From Theropithecus gelada (taxonomy: Eukaryota; Chordata; Mammalia; Primates; Cercopithecidae), in the NCBI RefSeq assembly GCF_003255815.1, contig NC_037689.1, positions 53,693,875 through 53,757,874 of the forward strand: a DNA stretch of 64,000 nucleotides. The letters are read 5' to 3'. The translations under genes were made by a program, and so were the position numbers. The notes below the pieces were generated by a model. That model had not been told where the DNA came from, searched no databases, and saw nothing but the letters and a program-made list of their open reading frames with translations. This document shows, one piece after another, positions 1 through 12,229 of this stretch. Positions within the stretch are counted from its first letter, which is position 1. Each line of letters begins with the position of its first letter.

Positions 1-269
1 TTATCATTCTCTCAGATATATAACTGTATTATGTAATATTTTATATATATATATTTTTCTGAATCATTTGAGAATAATTTGGAGATATCATACCCCTTTA
101 CCCTTAAATACTTTAGGTTTTATTTCTTAATAGCAAAGACATTCTCTTAAATAACCTCAGCTCAGTTTCAAAGTCAGGAAATTTAGCATGGCTTTAGTAC
201 CATAATCTTATCTATATTCTATATTCAGAGTATGACAATTAACCCATTAATGAGCTGTATAGTTATATT

Positions 270-680
270 TTTATTTCTTTGTCTGGTCCAGGCTCATGCT
301 TTTAGTTGTCGTATCTCCTTAGTCTCTTTTAAGTTGAAATAGTTATTTGCCTTTCTTTGAACTTTGTAACAGTGATAGTTTTGACCAATAGAGGCCAGGT
401 ATTTTGTAGAATATCCCCCAAGTTTGAGTTACAGCAATTTTTTAAGTGCTTCAGTTGTGTCACTCATTGAGCTAGGTGCAGGGGCTGTAGCAGTGAAGGA
501 GAAAATAATTCCTGTTCTCAAAGAGAAAACAAACTAGGAGTGATGACAGGCGACGAAAAAGCAGTTGCAATAATCTGAGGTATTATGGTAGGGGAAACAC
601 GGAGAGTTATCAGAGCACATGGCAGAGATATCACATGAAATATAAAGGCCAAAGACAGTCTTCTGAAGGAATCAAGCTTA
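270..680. repeat. Probable ancient LINE fragment
   Basis: The stretch 'gaggccaggtattttgtaga' and following bases resemble 3' ends of old mammalian L1s. 440-560 ('gagctaggtgcaggggctgt..') resembles a widespread ancient mammalian repeat seen again near 2400 and 59600. Boundaries and family are unresolved. Confidence 0.3.
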
Positions 681-719
681 AGTAGTCCTCAGTTTTTCTT
701 TATTTAAATTATACAAAAT

Positions 720-1195
720 AGTTTTAAACACCACTGCTCCTCATACCCAAGTGGCCACCATGAGAATATGCAGGCCTTCTATTATTGGGTCTTAACTGAC
801 TGAGGACTCCTGTTACTGCATTTTGAAATCCATGATTGCATTGCTCCAAAGCCAAGCTTCTCACAGACTGCTCCTCACCAATGATTGGGTGTGGTGGGAA
901 TACTAAGGCAGAGAGCCTTCCTTGGGAGACATGGGACTCCTTTGCCTGGCTCTGCCTCAATGACTTCCCAACAGCTTCGCCAAAATTTCCTTCCACTAGA
1001 CCGCACACTGGGATGCTTCCACCTAGCCTTCTCTCCCTCTCTTTTCCTTGCAGGGTCAGAATTGTGTCTTCATCTAACGTCTCTTGCACCTTCCCTGGCT
1101 TCCTCCTTATTTTCTTTCACACAGATATTTCCACTAATAAAATATTGTCCCATTTTATCCTGTCTGGGTACATATAACCTCAGGTCTTGACTAAT
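720..1195 (+). mobile_element. Decayed LTR-like fragment
   Basis: The segment is GC-richer than its surroundings. It has a run of ctccct/ttcctcc tracts, an aataaaat signal at about 1136 and an LTR-like end 'gactaataca' at about 1188. The overlapping short ORFs have no recognisable product. Called on style and end motif only; family not assigned. Confidence 0.35.
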
Positions 1196-1199
1196 ACAC

Positions 1200-2550
1200 T
1201 CACTTTTGTCCTCCTAGACCCTAAACCTCTCATCAACTCTTCAGGTCCATGTAACATGATGGTTCCATGACACTACTATCTGAATGTATAACTGTCAATT
1301 ATTGAATATTAATTAGTAACATAGGTTTCTTCATGCCTCCCACGGGCTGGCCTCTTAAGATGCAATTCAAGTAAATATGTATTTTTACATACTACCTCTA
1401 TTTAGAAATCACTAAGGCAGGTGCATGACCATTATTTCCGAGGACCACAGAATTTAACTGGAGGAAAATAAGAGTATTCAGACATGTTACATGGTAATGG
1501 TGGAGTTCCATTCAACACATGTAGCTCAAGAACTGTAGGAAACTAAAGCAAGCCACCAGGAATCCTTTACAGGTAACAACAACTAGGTTTGCTGAAAGAC
1601 ATGGCAAAATGAACTTTGGGGCAAATTTCCAGACGATGGAAGACAGAACGTTAAGATTATTCCACCTCTCTGAGTGAGAAGTGCCCTGGGTAGACAGAGA
1701 CCTCAACCAGGACCAGATTCTTGAACGTATAGTTTGTGCAGTTAGTTACACAAGGATCTGCATTAGAAGGGATTCATACTTGGTTTCATGCTCTACTGTT
1801 GTCATCTTGAAATTCTTAATAATTTTTTCAACCAAGGGTCCTGTGTTTTCATTTTTCACTGGGCTCCACAAATTACATACCTGATTGTGACCTCAACCCT
1901 AAGGTTAGTGGAGAATAAAAGTTATGTATCTTGGCTGAAACACTGGTTAATTGTTGATGGAAATAACACATTTAAACACAAATTAAATGATGTCAATCAA
2001 ATTCATCTTGCTTAATTCCTGAAAATGCATTTCAAATTTCTGGAAGGAGCAGTTATGAAGCTAAAAAATGTATTTAGGGGGAAATCTGGCCTCGGGGAAA
2101 GCAGAACAGGACAGTTAGAAGTGGTTCCAAGGTAGGACTCTCATCACTATCAATGGTTATTGGAGAACAAAAGTCACTATAGGAAAAATGAAGTAGGGAA
2201 ACTACAAAGTGTAAGTGGTGAATCATCTGAGGAAGAAATTGGAGATAAAAAGGAGATCCTGTGGCTTCAGCAACAATGATGGCTACTGAAATCTCAAATG
2301 ACATCTCTAGGTTTAGCTAAGTATTAGTTGTTTCCAAGGCTAGGATGGACTTGGGAAATAAGCAAGAAACAACTGATAATTTGTTTTAGAAACATTTACT
2401 CAACTGCAACTATTTGCCAAGCACTCAGCTAGTACACACAGACAAGTAAAACTTGTCTTCTTTTTTCAAGGAACTTATAATCTAGTAAAAAAATACTGAT
2501 AAACAATTATTTTTTGTGTAATAATACAATGGGAAGTAATACCAATAACA
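1200..2550. other. Intronic sequence, little recognisable
   Basis: Mostly unique A/T-rich sequence. 2400-2500 ('gccaagcactcagctagtac', then 'aaggaacttataatctagta') looks like an ancient mammalian repeat that I cannot name. Nothing coding. Confidence 0.5.
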
Positions 2551-2554
2551 ACAA

Positions 2555-3040
2555 CAATAGTTGTTTATTGAGTGCATACCATACGCCAAAAGAGTCTATC
2601 ACTGCATACTGGTTAAAAGAATGAACTCTGGAGTCAGGCTTTCTGAATTTGCATACTGGCTGCCACCTATTAGGTTTACTATTTTCACTATGTTACTTAA
2701 ATGCTGTCTGTATCATTTCCAGCACTGTGAAATGGAGATACTGAGTCTCTACCTCTCAGATTCATTATGAGAATTAATAGAGTTAATATTTGTAAGGTGT
2801 TTAGAACATTTCCCATTTCATAGTAAGAACAAAAAAGTTTTAAATAAAAACTATTAGTCAATGTAATTATCATAATACTCTGTGAGGTGGGTACTAATAT
2901 TGTCCCTATTTTACCAGTAAAGAAAATGAATGGAAAAGAAGTTAAACAATTTGTCTAGGATCACATGTTAATATGTGGCAGAACTTCTAACATAGGTAAG
3001 TTGGCCCCAAAGCCCACACACTTAAGAACTATAATATAGC
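2555..3040 (-). repeat. MIR element, antisense, split by another MIR
   Basis: 'tgtttattgagtgcatacca' (2560-2580) and 'ctctgtgaggtgggtactaa..ttttaccagtaaag..aggatcacatg..' (about 2878-3035) are the two halves of a MIR read in reverse. The intervening 2601-2832 is a second MIR in the other orientation. Confidence 0.7.
2601..2832 (+). repeat. MIR element, sense, nested in a MIR
   Basis: A full MIR order is visible: 'actctggagtcagg', 'gctgtctgtatcatttccag', 'gtgaaatggagata', 'agaattaatagagttaatat', 'ttagaacatttcccatttca'. A short A-rich tail follows. Confidence 0.75.
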
Positions 3041-3044
3041 ATGT

Positions 3045-4080
3045 TATACTTACAAGGTACTTATGTCATAGTATAATACAAAGTAGCTATATGATAGTAT
3101 GATACAATATAGGAATGAATAAAAGGACAGGGATATGAAATGAGAATACAAAAGGGGAAATTATTTTATTCAAGGACAGATTATATTCTGAATCAGTCAT
3201 GGTTCTTGCAATAAATAGTTCATTCAAACTGGGATGAGGAGGCTTTCCTCCTCAAGGCCTGACAGGCTAAGGGGAGGGTCTAGTTAGTAGAATCTGAGAA
3301 GTAGCTGCAGGGAGAGGACCTCTTGACAAGAGCTGGGGCTGTGAGTAAAGGAACCTAGCCATCCCTCGACTCACTCTCCCCTCATCCATTGATCTGCTGA
3401 TGCCTCCCAACAGAAGGACCAAGCCAACAGAGAAGCAAGCCCAATGCTGCTGCCATATTTGTCAGCCTCCTAGGGTAGAACAACACGTTAGAGATTGGAT
3501 CTGAGAAAGTATCCAGCAACAGTATCAAAAAATAATAATAATAATGACAACAACTATTGAAACAAATCAGTGAAGGAAATGACCACATATGGGAATTCTC
3601 AGCAAAGACTTCATATGAAGTACGACACTACAGCTGAACTTTGGAAGATTTGGCTAGAGAATGAGAAGAACATTACAGACATGAGCAAAGGCATGGATGT
3701 AAACTAAAGCCTCAAATGGGTTGGCTAGAGTCTAGAATTCTTTACAAATAATGGCAAATAACCTTAGGTAGACATAGTGGAAGCAGTATACAGTTGGCTT
3801 TTTAAAAATCAGTTTGAATTTCTTCTATGATCATATATTACATGTATGCTGATTTATGCTCATAAGAAACTTTTGTATATATTATGTTTGTACAGAAAGC
3901 AATGTAAACATTCTTAGACAGTATGATCCCAATTGACAACCAAAATCCTTTTAAAAAAATCTTGAATTAAACTAAAATATTGCTAGTCGTCTTTGGGAGA
4001 TAAAATTATGATGATCTTTATTCCTTCTTGTACATATTTTCTCTACTTTCTGTAATTTCTAAAAGTTTTTTGTGATTAAA
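3045..4080. other. Unique intronic sequence
   Basis: A/T-rich with an (ATA/ATT) run near 3530-3545. No gene, and no repeat I can name. Confidence 0.5.
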
Positions 4081-4092
4081 GAAAAAAACCAG

Positions 4093-4380
4093 CTGCATCC
4101 ATGTCCCTACAAAGGACGCAAACTCATCCTTTTTTATGGCTGCATAGTATTCCATGGTGTATATGTGCCACATTTTCTTAATCCAATCTGTCACTGATGG
4201 ACATTTGGGTTGATTCCAAGTCTTTGCTATTGTGAATAGTGCTGCAATAAATATACGTGTGCATCTGTCTTTATAGCAGCATAATTTATAATCCTTTGGG
4301 TATATCCCCAGTAAATGTACCCTACAACTTAAAGTATAATAATAATAAATAAATTTAAAAAAAAATTAAAAAAAAAAAAA
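4093..4380 (+). mobile_element. Young L1 3' end with 5' inversion (twin priming)
   Basis: 4093-4312 is L1 ORF2 3' sequence in reverse ('ggctgcatagtattccatgg'). It switches at about 4312-4315 to the L1 3' end in forward direction ('gtaccctacaacttaaagta') and a poly(A) at 4357-4380. A perfect 12-bp target-site duplication, gaaaaaaaccag, lies at 4081-4092 and 4381-4392. Confidence 0.92.
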
Positions 4381-5060
4381 GAAAAAAACCAGAAACCCAA
4401 AAGCAGAGGGAGAAACATGAAGGAAAGTAACTTTTATCCTAGTAATTAAATTAAAATTGTTTTCTCCTGTGCCGTAGTCTGCTCATCTGCGACTTCATGT
4501 GTGACCGCAGTGGAGGGCTCAGTTGGTTGACATCATTTTTCTATCTGTGTTTTATATTCCCTTCAGGAGGCTTATTTCCAGGAAATACACAAAGATGATA
4601 AATTAAGAAATGGAAGTAAAATGAGCCGTAGCTCATAGGAGCATACTTTTAACTATTTCAACTTTGAAATGTTTTCTTGTATCAAGACAAGATTACCTCT
4701 GTCTATGGGTTACAATTTTTCACCTTGAGGCTAAGAGATTAAATGGGAATAAAGAGATAAACTGCTTGTGATGAAAACAAAAAAATAAAAAAAATAAAAA
4801 TCAGTTTGAGGTTTTGAATTTTATCACAAGGACAACTGGGAAGCAGCGAACTTGCAGGAAAAAACTAAGGCTATAGGAGCAAAGCTTTTAGTAATCCTGC
4901 ACCTCCATATGTCTTGTTCTTTCTGGTTGGGATACATTTCTCAATTCTTGGTCCATTCCTAGAAATATAGTTAACAGATACTCATAAGTAAAAAGTGTTG
5001 ATTGACCAAATCACTGACTACAATAAAGGGAAACAGTGGTACAAGAAACAAGTAATTAGA

Positions 5061-6374
5061 GACTCGGGACAGATCAAGAATACATACAAATGGCAAACAA
5101 GCATATGAAAAGGTGCTCAACATCATTGAATTATTGATAACCAGAGAAATGAAAATCAAAATTACAATGACATATTATCTCACCCTCGTTAAAATGGCTT
5201 ATATCCAAAAGACAGGCAATAACCAATGCTGACAAGGTTGTGAAGAGAAAGGAACCCTTGTATACTGTTGGTGGAAATGTAAATTAGTACAACCACTATG
5301 GAGAACAGTTTGGAGGTTTCTCAAAAAACTAAAAATAGAGCTACCATATAATATAGCAATCCCATTGGTGGATATATACACAAAAGAAAATAAATCAGTA
5401 TATTGAAGAGCTATCTGCACTCCCATGTTTATTGCAGCATTATTCACAATAGCCAAAATTTAGAAGCAACCTAAGTGTCCATCAGTAGATGAACGGACAA
5501 ATAAAATGTGGTACCTATGCACAATGGAGTACTATTCAGCCACAAAAAGAACGAGATTCTGTCATCTGCAACAATATTGTTGGAAATGGAGGTCATTATG
5601 TTAAGTGAAATAAATTAGACACAGAAAGACAAACGCTGCATGTTCTCACTTATTTGTGGGATTTAAAATGGAAAACAATTGAACTCATGGACATAGAGAG
5701 TAGAAGGATGGTTACCAGAGGATGGGAAGGGTGGTGGGGAGGTGGAAGTGGGGTGGGGATAGTTAATGGGTACAAAAAAGTAGTTAGAAAGAATGAGTAA
5801 GGACTAGTATTTGACAGTACAATGGGGAGACTATAGTCAATAATGATTTAATTGTACATTTTAAAATAACTAAAAGAGTATAATTGTATTGTTTGGAACA
5901 TAAAGAATAAATGGTTGAGGGGTTGAATACCCCATTGTCCATGATGTGCTCACTACACATTGCATGCCTGTATCAAAACATCTCATGTACCAAATAAATA
6001 TATACACCTGCTATATACTCACAAAACTTTTGTTTTTTTTTTTTTTTTTTTTTGAGACGGAGTCTCGCGCTGTGTCACCCAGGCTGGAGTGCAATGGCGT
6101 GATCTCGGCTCACTGCAAGCTCCGCCTCCCAGGTTCACGCCATTCTCCTGCCTCAGCCTCCCGAGTAGCTGGGACTACAGGCGCCCGCCACCACGCCCGG
6201 CTAGTTTTTTGTATTTTTAGTAGAGACGGGGTTTCACCATGTTAGCCAGGATGGTCTCGATCTCCTGACCTCATGATCCACCCGCCTCGGCCTCCCAAAG
6301 TGCTGGGATTACAGGCTTGAGCCACCGCGCCCGGCCATACTCACAAAACTTAAAAAATATACACATAAAACAAA
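5061..6374 (+). mobile_element. L1 3' fragment with 18-bp target-site duplication, carrying an Alu
   Basis: ORF2 C-terminal and 3' UTR sequence of an older primate L1 ('gtggtacctatgcacaatgg', 'ggttaccagaggatgggaag'). The duplication aagaaacaagtaattaga is perfect at 5043-5060 and 6375-6392. An AluY with its own duplication sits in the 3' tail (6030-6336). The reading frames are broken. Confidence 0.92.
6030..6336 (-). mobile_element. AluY-type element (young)
   Basis: Full-length Alu in reverse: poly(T) at 6030-6052, both monomers, and a head ending ggcttgagccaccgcgcccg. A perfect 15-bp target-site duplication, atactcacaaaactt, lies at 6015-6029 and 6337-6351. The 'ggcttgagcc' variant and 'cgcgctgtgtcaccc' near the tail are features I associate with Old World monkey AluYR subfamilies. 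Confidence 0.95.
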
Positions 6375-6639
6375 AAGAAACAAGTAATTAGAATCAGAAA
6401 TGTGTGGAAATTGCTAGAACACATGTTCCTTTTCTAAGCAGTGTTTATCTGTATTATAAAAATCACCGATCATTTGGCTAACTTTAAAACTAAAAAAAAG
6501 ATAGCTGTTTAAGAAATCACTATTAGCTATTCAAACTTAAAAAACAATAAGACAGTCTGTGAAATTTATTTCTCTATTTCTTTGTAGTAACATTTCAATT
6601 TGTTGATATTTTGGGGAGTTAAAAAAACTCTTAAGCCTA

Positions 6640-6969
6640 ACACTGCATGTTCTCACTCATCAGTGGGAGTTGAACAGTGAGAACACATGGACATAGGGAG
6701 GGGAACATCACACACCAGGGCCTGTTGAGGGGTTGGGGACAAGGGGAGGGAGAGGATTAAGACAAATACCTAATGCACTGGGGGCTTAAAACCTGGATGT
6801 TGGGTTGATGAGTAAGCAAACCACCATGATACATGTATACCTATGTAACAAACCTGCATGTTCTGCACGTGGATCCCAGAACTTAAAGTAAAATGAAAAT
6901 AAATAAATAAATATAAAATAAATAAAATACGAAAGAGCATTGTAATCTAAAAAAAAAAAAAAAAAAAAC
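6640..6969 (+). mobile_element. L1 3' end with two A-rich tails
   Basis: L1 3' UTR ('gggaacatcacacaccaggg', 'tatgtaacaaacctgcatgt') followed by an A-rich tail, a ~20-nt extra piece (6929-6948) and a pure poly(A). The target-site duplication ctcttaagccta is at 6628-6639 and 6970-6981. Confidence 0.9.
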
Positions 6970-7938
6970 CTCTTAAGCCTACCAAATTTGGTGACTTCCT
7001 TGAAATGGTATAATATTAATCTACTAATACTGTGTTATTTTTAAATAAATTATCTCCCTTTGTTGAAAAAAGATTAAGATGAGCCTTTCCAAGCTATTAT
7101 ACCACATGAAACTTACGGGATGGATTTACTTGTCATTTAATAAAACCCTTAACATCCAAAAATGAAAATGCCTTTAACTTTCATAAGCCAGTAAGTAAAT
7201 AATGTGGTCTAAATTGCTGATCTTGAAATACAATTTCAAAGTCAAGAAGAAAAAAGAACTTTATGCTACAATTTGTTGGTAATGATTTGCAAATTCATTT
7301 CTAAACTGATATAAAGGGCACTGATAATTTTAGCTATTCAACATCAGATCTATTAGCTATTCTACATTGTTCACATTTCTTGAAACTCTATTGTTCTATA
7401 AATTTGGCATATTAACAAAAGAAAATCAAGACAGGTTTAAGACCAGTTGTTATCACGTGCATCAGATTCACAGGCTTTTGATATTATGGCCCAAAAACAT
7501 AAGTGATACAATTTTTCTCCTACATACATTTTAGAAGAAAGAGAGACATGAAACAATATACAGGACTGCCTTCAAAATATTGTGGGTCTGGTTTCAGACT
7601 ACTGCAACAAAGTAAATATCACAATAAAGTGAGGCACACGAATATTTTTGGTTCCCCAGTGCATTAAATGTTATGTTTACACTCTGCTGTCATCTGTCAA
7701 GTGTGCAATAGCATTGTATCTAAAAAATGTACATATCTTAATTAAAAATACATTACTTCTAAAAAAAACCAAAAAAACAAAACAAAACAACAACAACAAC
7801 AACAAAAAGCGGTAACGATCATCTGAGCCTTCAGGGAGTCATAATCTTTTTGCTGGTACAGGTTCTTGCCTCAATGAGGATGCCTGCTGATTGATCAGGG
7901 TGGCGGTTGCTGAATGTTGGGGTGGCTGTAGCAATTTC

Positions 7939-9480
7939 TTAAAATAAGACAACACTGAAGTTTGCTGCATCGATTGGCTCTTCTTTATAGCCAATGATTT
8001 CTTTGTAGCATGTGATATTGTTTGATAGCATTTTACTCACAGTAGAACTTCTTTCAAAATTTGAGTCGATCTTCTCAAACACTGATTCTAGTTTATCAAC
8101 TAAGTTTATGGAATATTCTAAATCCTTTGTTGTCATTTCAACAATGTTCATAGTATCATCACCAAGAGTAGAGTGCATCTCATGAAACCACAATCTTTGC
8201 TCATCCATAAAAAGCAACTCTGAATCCATTGAAGTTTTACCTTGAGATTACAGTTATTCAATCACACCTTCTGGCTCCACTTCTCATTCTGGTTCTCATG
8301 CTATTTCTACCACACCTGCAGTGACTTCTTCTTCTGAAGTCTTGGACCCTCACAGTCATTGATAAGGGTTGGAATCAACTACTTCCAAACTCCTTATAAT
8401 GTTGATATTTTGACCTCCTCTCCTCAATCATGAATTTTCTTAATGGCATCTAGAATGGCATCTGGAACGGTGAGGACTTTCTGTTTTCAGTTTACTTTAT
8501 CCAGATCCATCAGTGGACTCACCACATATAGCAGCTATATCTTTATGAAATGTATGATTTAAATAACAAGACTTGAAAGTTGAAGTGACTTCTTGATCCA
8601 AGGACTGCAGAATGGATGTTGTGTTAGCAGCCATGAAAATAGAATCAATCTCTTTGGACATATTCCTCAGGGCTCTTGGGTGACGAGGGACACTGTCAAA
8701 GAGCAGTTATATTTTGAAAGACATCTCTTTTTTTGAGAAGCAGGTCTCAACAGAGGGCTTAAAATATTCATCAAACCATGCTGTAAAGAGATGTGCAGTC
8801 ATCTAGGCTTTGTTGTTTGATTTATAGAGCATAGGCAGACTAGATCTAGCATAATCTTAAGGGCCCTTGGATTTTTGGAATGGTAAATGAGCATTGGCTT
8901 CAACTGAAAGTCACCAGTTGTGTTAGCCCCTCACAAGAGAGTCAGCCTGTCCTTTGAACTTTTGAAGCCAGGCATTGACTTCTCTCTAGCTATGAAAGTC
9001 CTGGATGGCATCCTTTTCCAATTGAAAACTGTTTCGTCTATGTTGAAAATCTGTTTTTTAGTATTGTCACCTTTATTAGTAACAATGTTAGCTTGATCTT
9101 CTGGATAGTTTGCTGCAGCTTCTCCATCACTTGTTGCTCTACTATACACTTTTATGTTATAGAGAGGGCTTATTCCTCAAGTCTCATGAACATACTTCTG
9201 CTATCTTCCAACTTTTCTGCTGCAGCTTCCTCACCTCTCTCAGCATTCATAGAATTGCAGAGAATTAGTGATAATGCTTAAGATAATGGTGTGGCTGTTT
9301 TGATCTTCTATCCAGACTACTAAGACATTCTCCATATTAACAGTAAGGCTATTCCACTTTCTTATTCCTGTGTTCAACAGAGTAGCACTTTTAATTTTCT
9401 TCAAGAACATTTCCTTTGCATTCACAACTTGGTCAACTGGCACAAGAGGTCTAGCTTTCAGCCTATCTTGGCTTTTGACA
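7939..9480 (-). pseudogene. Tigger1 transposase remnant
   Basis: Minus-strand pieces in order: an N-terminal DNA-binding part at 9240-9443 (KKIKSATLLNTGIRKWN; VWIEDQNSHTI), a central part at 8931-9149 containing FNIDET, the motif around the first catalytic Asp of the DDE domain, followed by KRMPSRTFIAREKS and GFKSSKDRLTLL, and a C-terminal part at 7939-8229 (EMTTKDLEYSINLVDK; DSNFERSSTVSKMLSN). The frames are separated by stops and shifts, so no transposase can be made. Similar to human TIGD1-type sequences. Confidence 0.9.
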
Positions 9481-9720
9481 TGTCTTCCTTACCAATCCTA
9501 ATCATTTCTGACTTTTGATTTAAAGTGACAAACATGTTACTCTTTTTTTTCCCCTTGAACACTTGGAGGACATTGTAGGGTTACTAATTGGCATAATTTC
9601 AATATTGTTGTATCTCAGGGAATAGGGAGGCCCAAGGGGAGGAAGAGAGATGAAGGAATGACTGATCAATGGAGTAGTCAGAACACACAAAACATTGATT
9701 GATTAAGTTTGCCATCTTAT

Positions 9721-10998
9721 GAAAATAAGTAATGGGAAAAGGACTCTCTATTCAAGACATGATGCTGGGATAGCTGGTTAGACATAGGCAAAAGGATGCA
9801 ACTGGATCCCCTCCTTACACCATATACAAAAATTAACTCAAGATGAAATAAAGGTTTAAACATTAGATCTCAAATTATAAGAATCCTATAAGAAAGCCTA
9901 GGAAACACCATTCTGGATATCAGAGTTGGGAAAAAATTTATAACTAAGTCCTCAAAAGCAATTATAACAAAACCAAAAATTGACAAGTGGAACTTAATTA
10001 AACTAAAGAGCTCTCCACAGTGAAAGAATCTGTCAACGGAGTAAACAGACAGTCTACAGAATAAGAGAATATATTTGCAAACTATGCATCTGACAAAGGT
10101 CTAATATTCAGAATCTATAGGGAACTTAAACAATTCAACAAGTAAAAAACAAATAACCCCATCAAAAAAGAGGCAAAAGACATAAACAGACACTTCTCAA
10201 AAGAAGACATACAATGGCCAACAAACATATGAAGAAATGCTCCACACCACTCATCATCAGAAAAATGCAAATCAAAACCACAATGAGATACCATCTCACA
10301 CCATTCATACTGGCTATTATTAAAAAGTCAAAAAAATGACAGACGCTGTTGAGGCTGTGGAGAAGAAGCAAACTGATATACTGTTGATGGGAATGCAAAT
10401 TAGTTCAGCCACTGTAAAACAGTTTTGAGATTTCTCAAAGAACTTAAAGCACAACTATCATTGAACCTAGTGATCCCATTACTGGGTATATAGCCCAAAG
10501 GAAACGAATTGCTTTACTAAAAAGACACATGTATTCGCATCCTCATTTCAGCACTATTCACAATAGCAAAGGTATGAAATCAGCCTAGGTGCCCATCAAT
10601 GGCAGACTGGAGAAAGAAAATACAGTGCATATACACCATGGAATACTATGCAGCCGTAAAAAGGAACAAAATCATGTCCTTTGCAGCAACATGGATGCAG
10701 CTGGAAGCCATTTTTCCAAGTGAATTAATGCAGAAACAGAATACCAAACACCACATGTTCTCATGTGGAGCTAAACATTGGTTCCTCATGGACATAATGA
10801 TGGCAACAATAGAAACTGAGGACTAACAGAGTGGGTAGGGAGGGAAACAAGGGTTGAAAAACTAACTATTGGTTACTATGCTCAGTACCTGGGTGATAGT
10901 ATCATTTGTACTCCAAGCCTCAGCATCATGTAATATATCCAGGTAATAAACCTACACATGTACTCCCTGAATGTAAAATCAAAGTTGAAAAAATGTTG
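9721..10998 (+). mobile_element. L1 3' fragment inserted in Tigger1
   Basis: Starts in ORF2 ('aatgggaaaaggactctcta') and runs through the C-terminal coding region to the L1 3' end ('taataaacctacacatgtac'). The target-site duplication aagtttgccatcttat at 9705-9720 matches 14 of 16 bases at 11313-11328, on the far side of the following Alu. A residual ORF2 C-terminal frame at 10599-10826 (MEYYAAVKRN, WMQLEA) is a fragment. Confidence 0.92.
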
Positions 10999-11311
10999 TC
11001 TTTTTTTTTTTTTTTTTTTCAGACAGGGTCTTGCTCTGTCATTCCGACTGGAGGGCAGTGGAGTGAACATGGCTCACTGCCACCTTGACCTCCTGGGCTC
11101 GAGTGATCCTCCTGTGTCAGCCTCCCATGCAGCTGGCAGGGCTCCTTACAGCCATGTGCCACCACACCCAGTTAATTTTTCTACATATATGTTTTAAAGA
11201 CAGGGTCTCAGTTTGTTTCCCAGACTGGTCTCAAACTCCTGGGCTAACACAGTCCTCCTGCCTTGGCCTCCCAAAGTGTTAGGATTACAGGTGTGAGCCA
11301 CTGCACCCCAC
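10999..11311 (-). mobile_element. Old Alu (J/S-like) at the L1 3' end
   Basis: Poly(T) from 11000, 'ttgctctgtcattccgactg', and a head ending 'gtgtgagccactgcacccca'. It is considerably diverged and lies between the L1 tail and the right copy of the L1 target-site duplication. Confidence 0.88.
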
Positions 11312-11604
11312 AAAGTTTGCCGTCTCATATGAGTGTAGTTCATGACATCTCAAAACAATTACAATAGTAACATCAAAGGTCATGATCACGGATCATAACA
11401 AGTATAGTAATAATAAAAATATTTGAAATACTGAGCGAATTACCAAGATGTGACACAGAGACAGAAAGCAAGCACATGCTGTTGGAAAAATTGTGCCAAT
11501 GGACTTGCTCAATGCAGCCTTGCCACAAACCTTCAATTTACAAAAAGCGAAATATCTGCAAAGTGCAATAAAGTGAAACCCAATAAAACGAGATACACAT
11601 GTGC

Positions 11605-12225
11605 ATATTTGGGGATTATTACTTCTCAATTTTTTCAGTATTAATTTCTTGTTCTATCTTGAATAATATCATTTTGGAATCCTTCTAACTTCCACTTATC
11701 AAGACAAACTCTCTTGTCCCTATTCAGAGGAACCTATACAGCAAACTGAATCATAAGTGTACTAAAATACCAAAGCAGAAGATAAATTACAAGACATGAA
11801 TAGTGAAACATAACTATTTGAGGGCATTATTTGTAATAGTTTGCCTAGTACATACTCCTAATTTTGCATCCTAAAGATACTGTCCAAAGACTGTAGAAAT
11901 TCCAGATACAAGAGGCTAGAGCTGACAAGTAATTAAGCATTGGTCAATCAAATAGCTAGAAAATACTTATTGAAATAATTCTATGCATAATACATCACAG
12001 TAGGGAAGGTACCTCATGTATAACATAAAAGAGACTCTCTAGTGAAATCAGTGAACTTGTGATGAACTTTCAACGCAGTTGGGGAGCTGACCTTCAGGCC
12101 AGCCCATGCGTGCTCGCACATGCAGTTACCCAATAATAGAAGACAATATGTAAATTACGAATGTAATAGTCTACAGACCACATATTCTATGCTAATGGGA
12201 TCCTGAGAGATGGGATTTTATATGG
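11605..12225. other. Unique intronic sequence
   Basis: No gene or repeat recognised. Confidence 0.4.
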
Positions 12226-12229
12226 GACC

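Larger units (their letters stand above)
7561..11601 (-). mobile_element. Tigger1 DNA transposon (pogo group), interrupted
   Basis: The left end 'caggactgcc..' and right end '..aataaaacgagatacacatg' are degenerate Tigger1 terminal repeats. A TA flanks the left end (7559-7560) and a decayed 'tg' follows the right. Removing the nested L1 and Alu (about 9721-11312) and one copy of the duplicated host site leaves about 2.4 kb, the usual Tigger1 length. The transposase reads on the minus strand and is broken. Confidence 0.93.

Noticed and set aside
724..1089. 121-codon minus-strand frame and two overlapping plus-strand frames
   Set aside because: Lies in a GC-richer decayed LTR-like segment; no known protein, no splice or promoter support.
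2601..2832. Possible tRNA gene (A/B-box-like sequence in MIRs)
   Set aside because: MIR heads derive from tRNA but no cloverleaf or anticodon arm survives.
5946..6245. 99-codon frame
   Set aside because: Runs from an L1 tail into an Alu; typical Alu-derived translation, not a gene.
10599..10826. 75-codon frame with MEYYAAVKRN
   Set aside because: L1 ORF2 C-terminal fragment in a truncated element.
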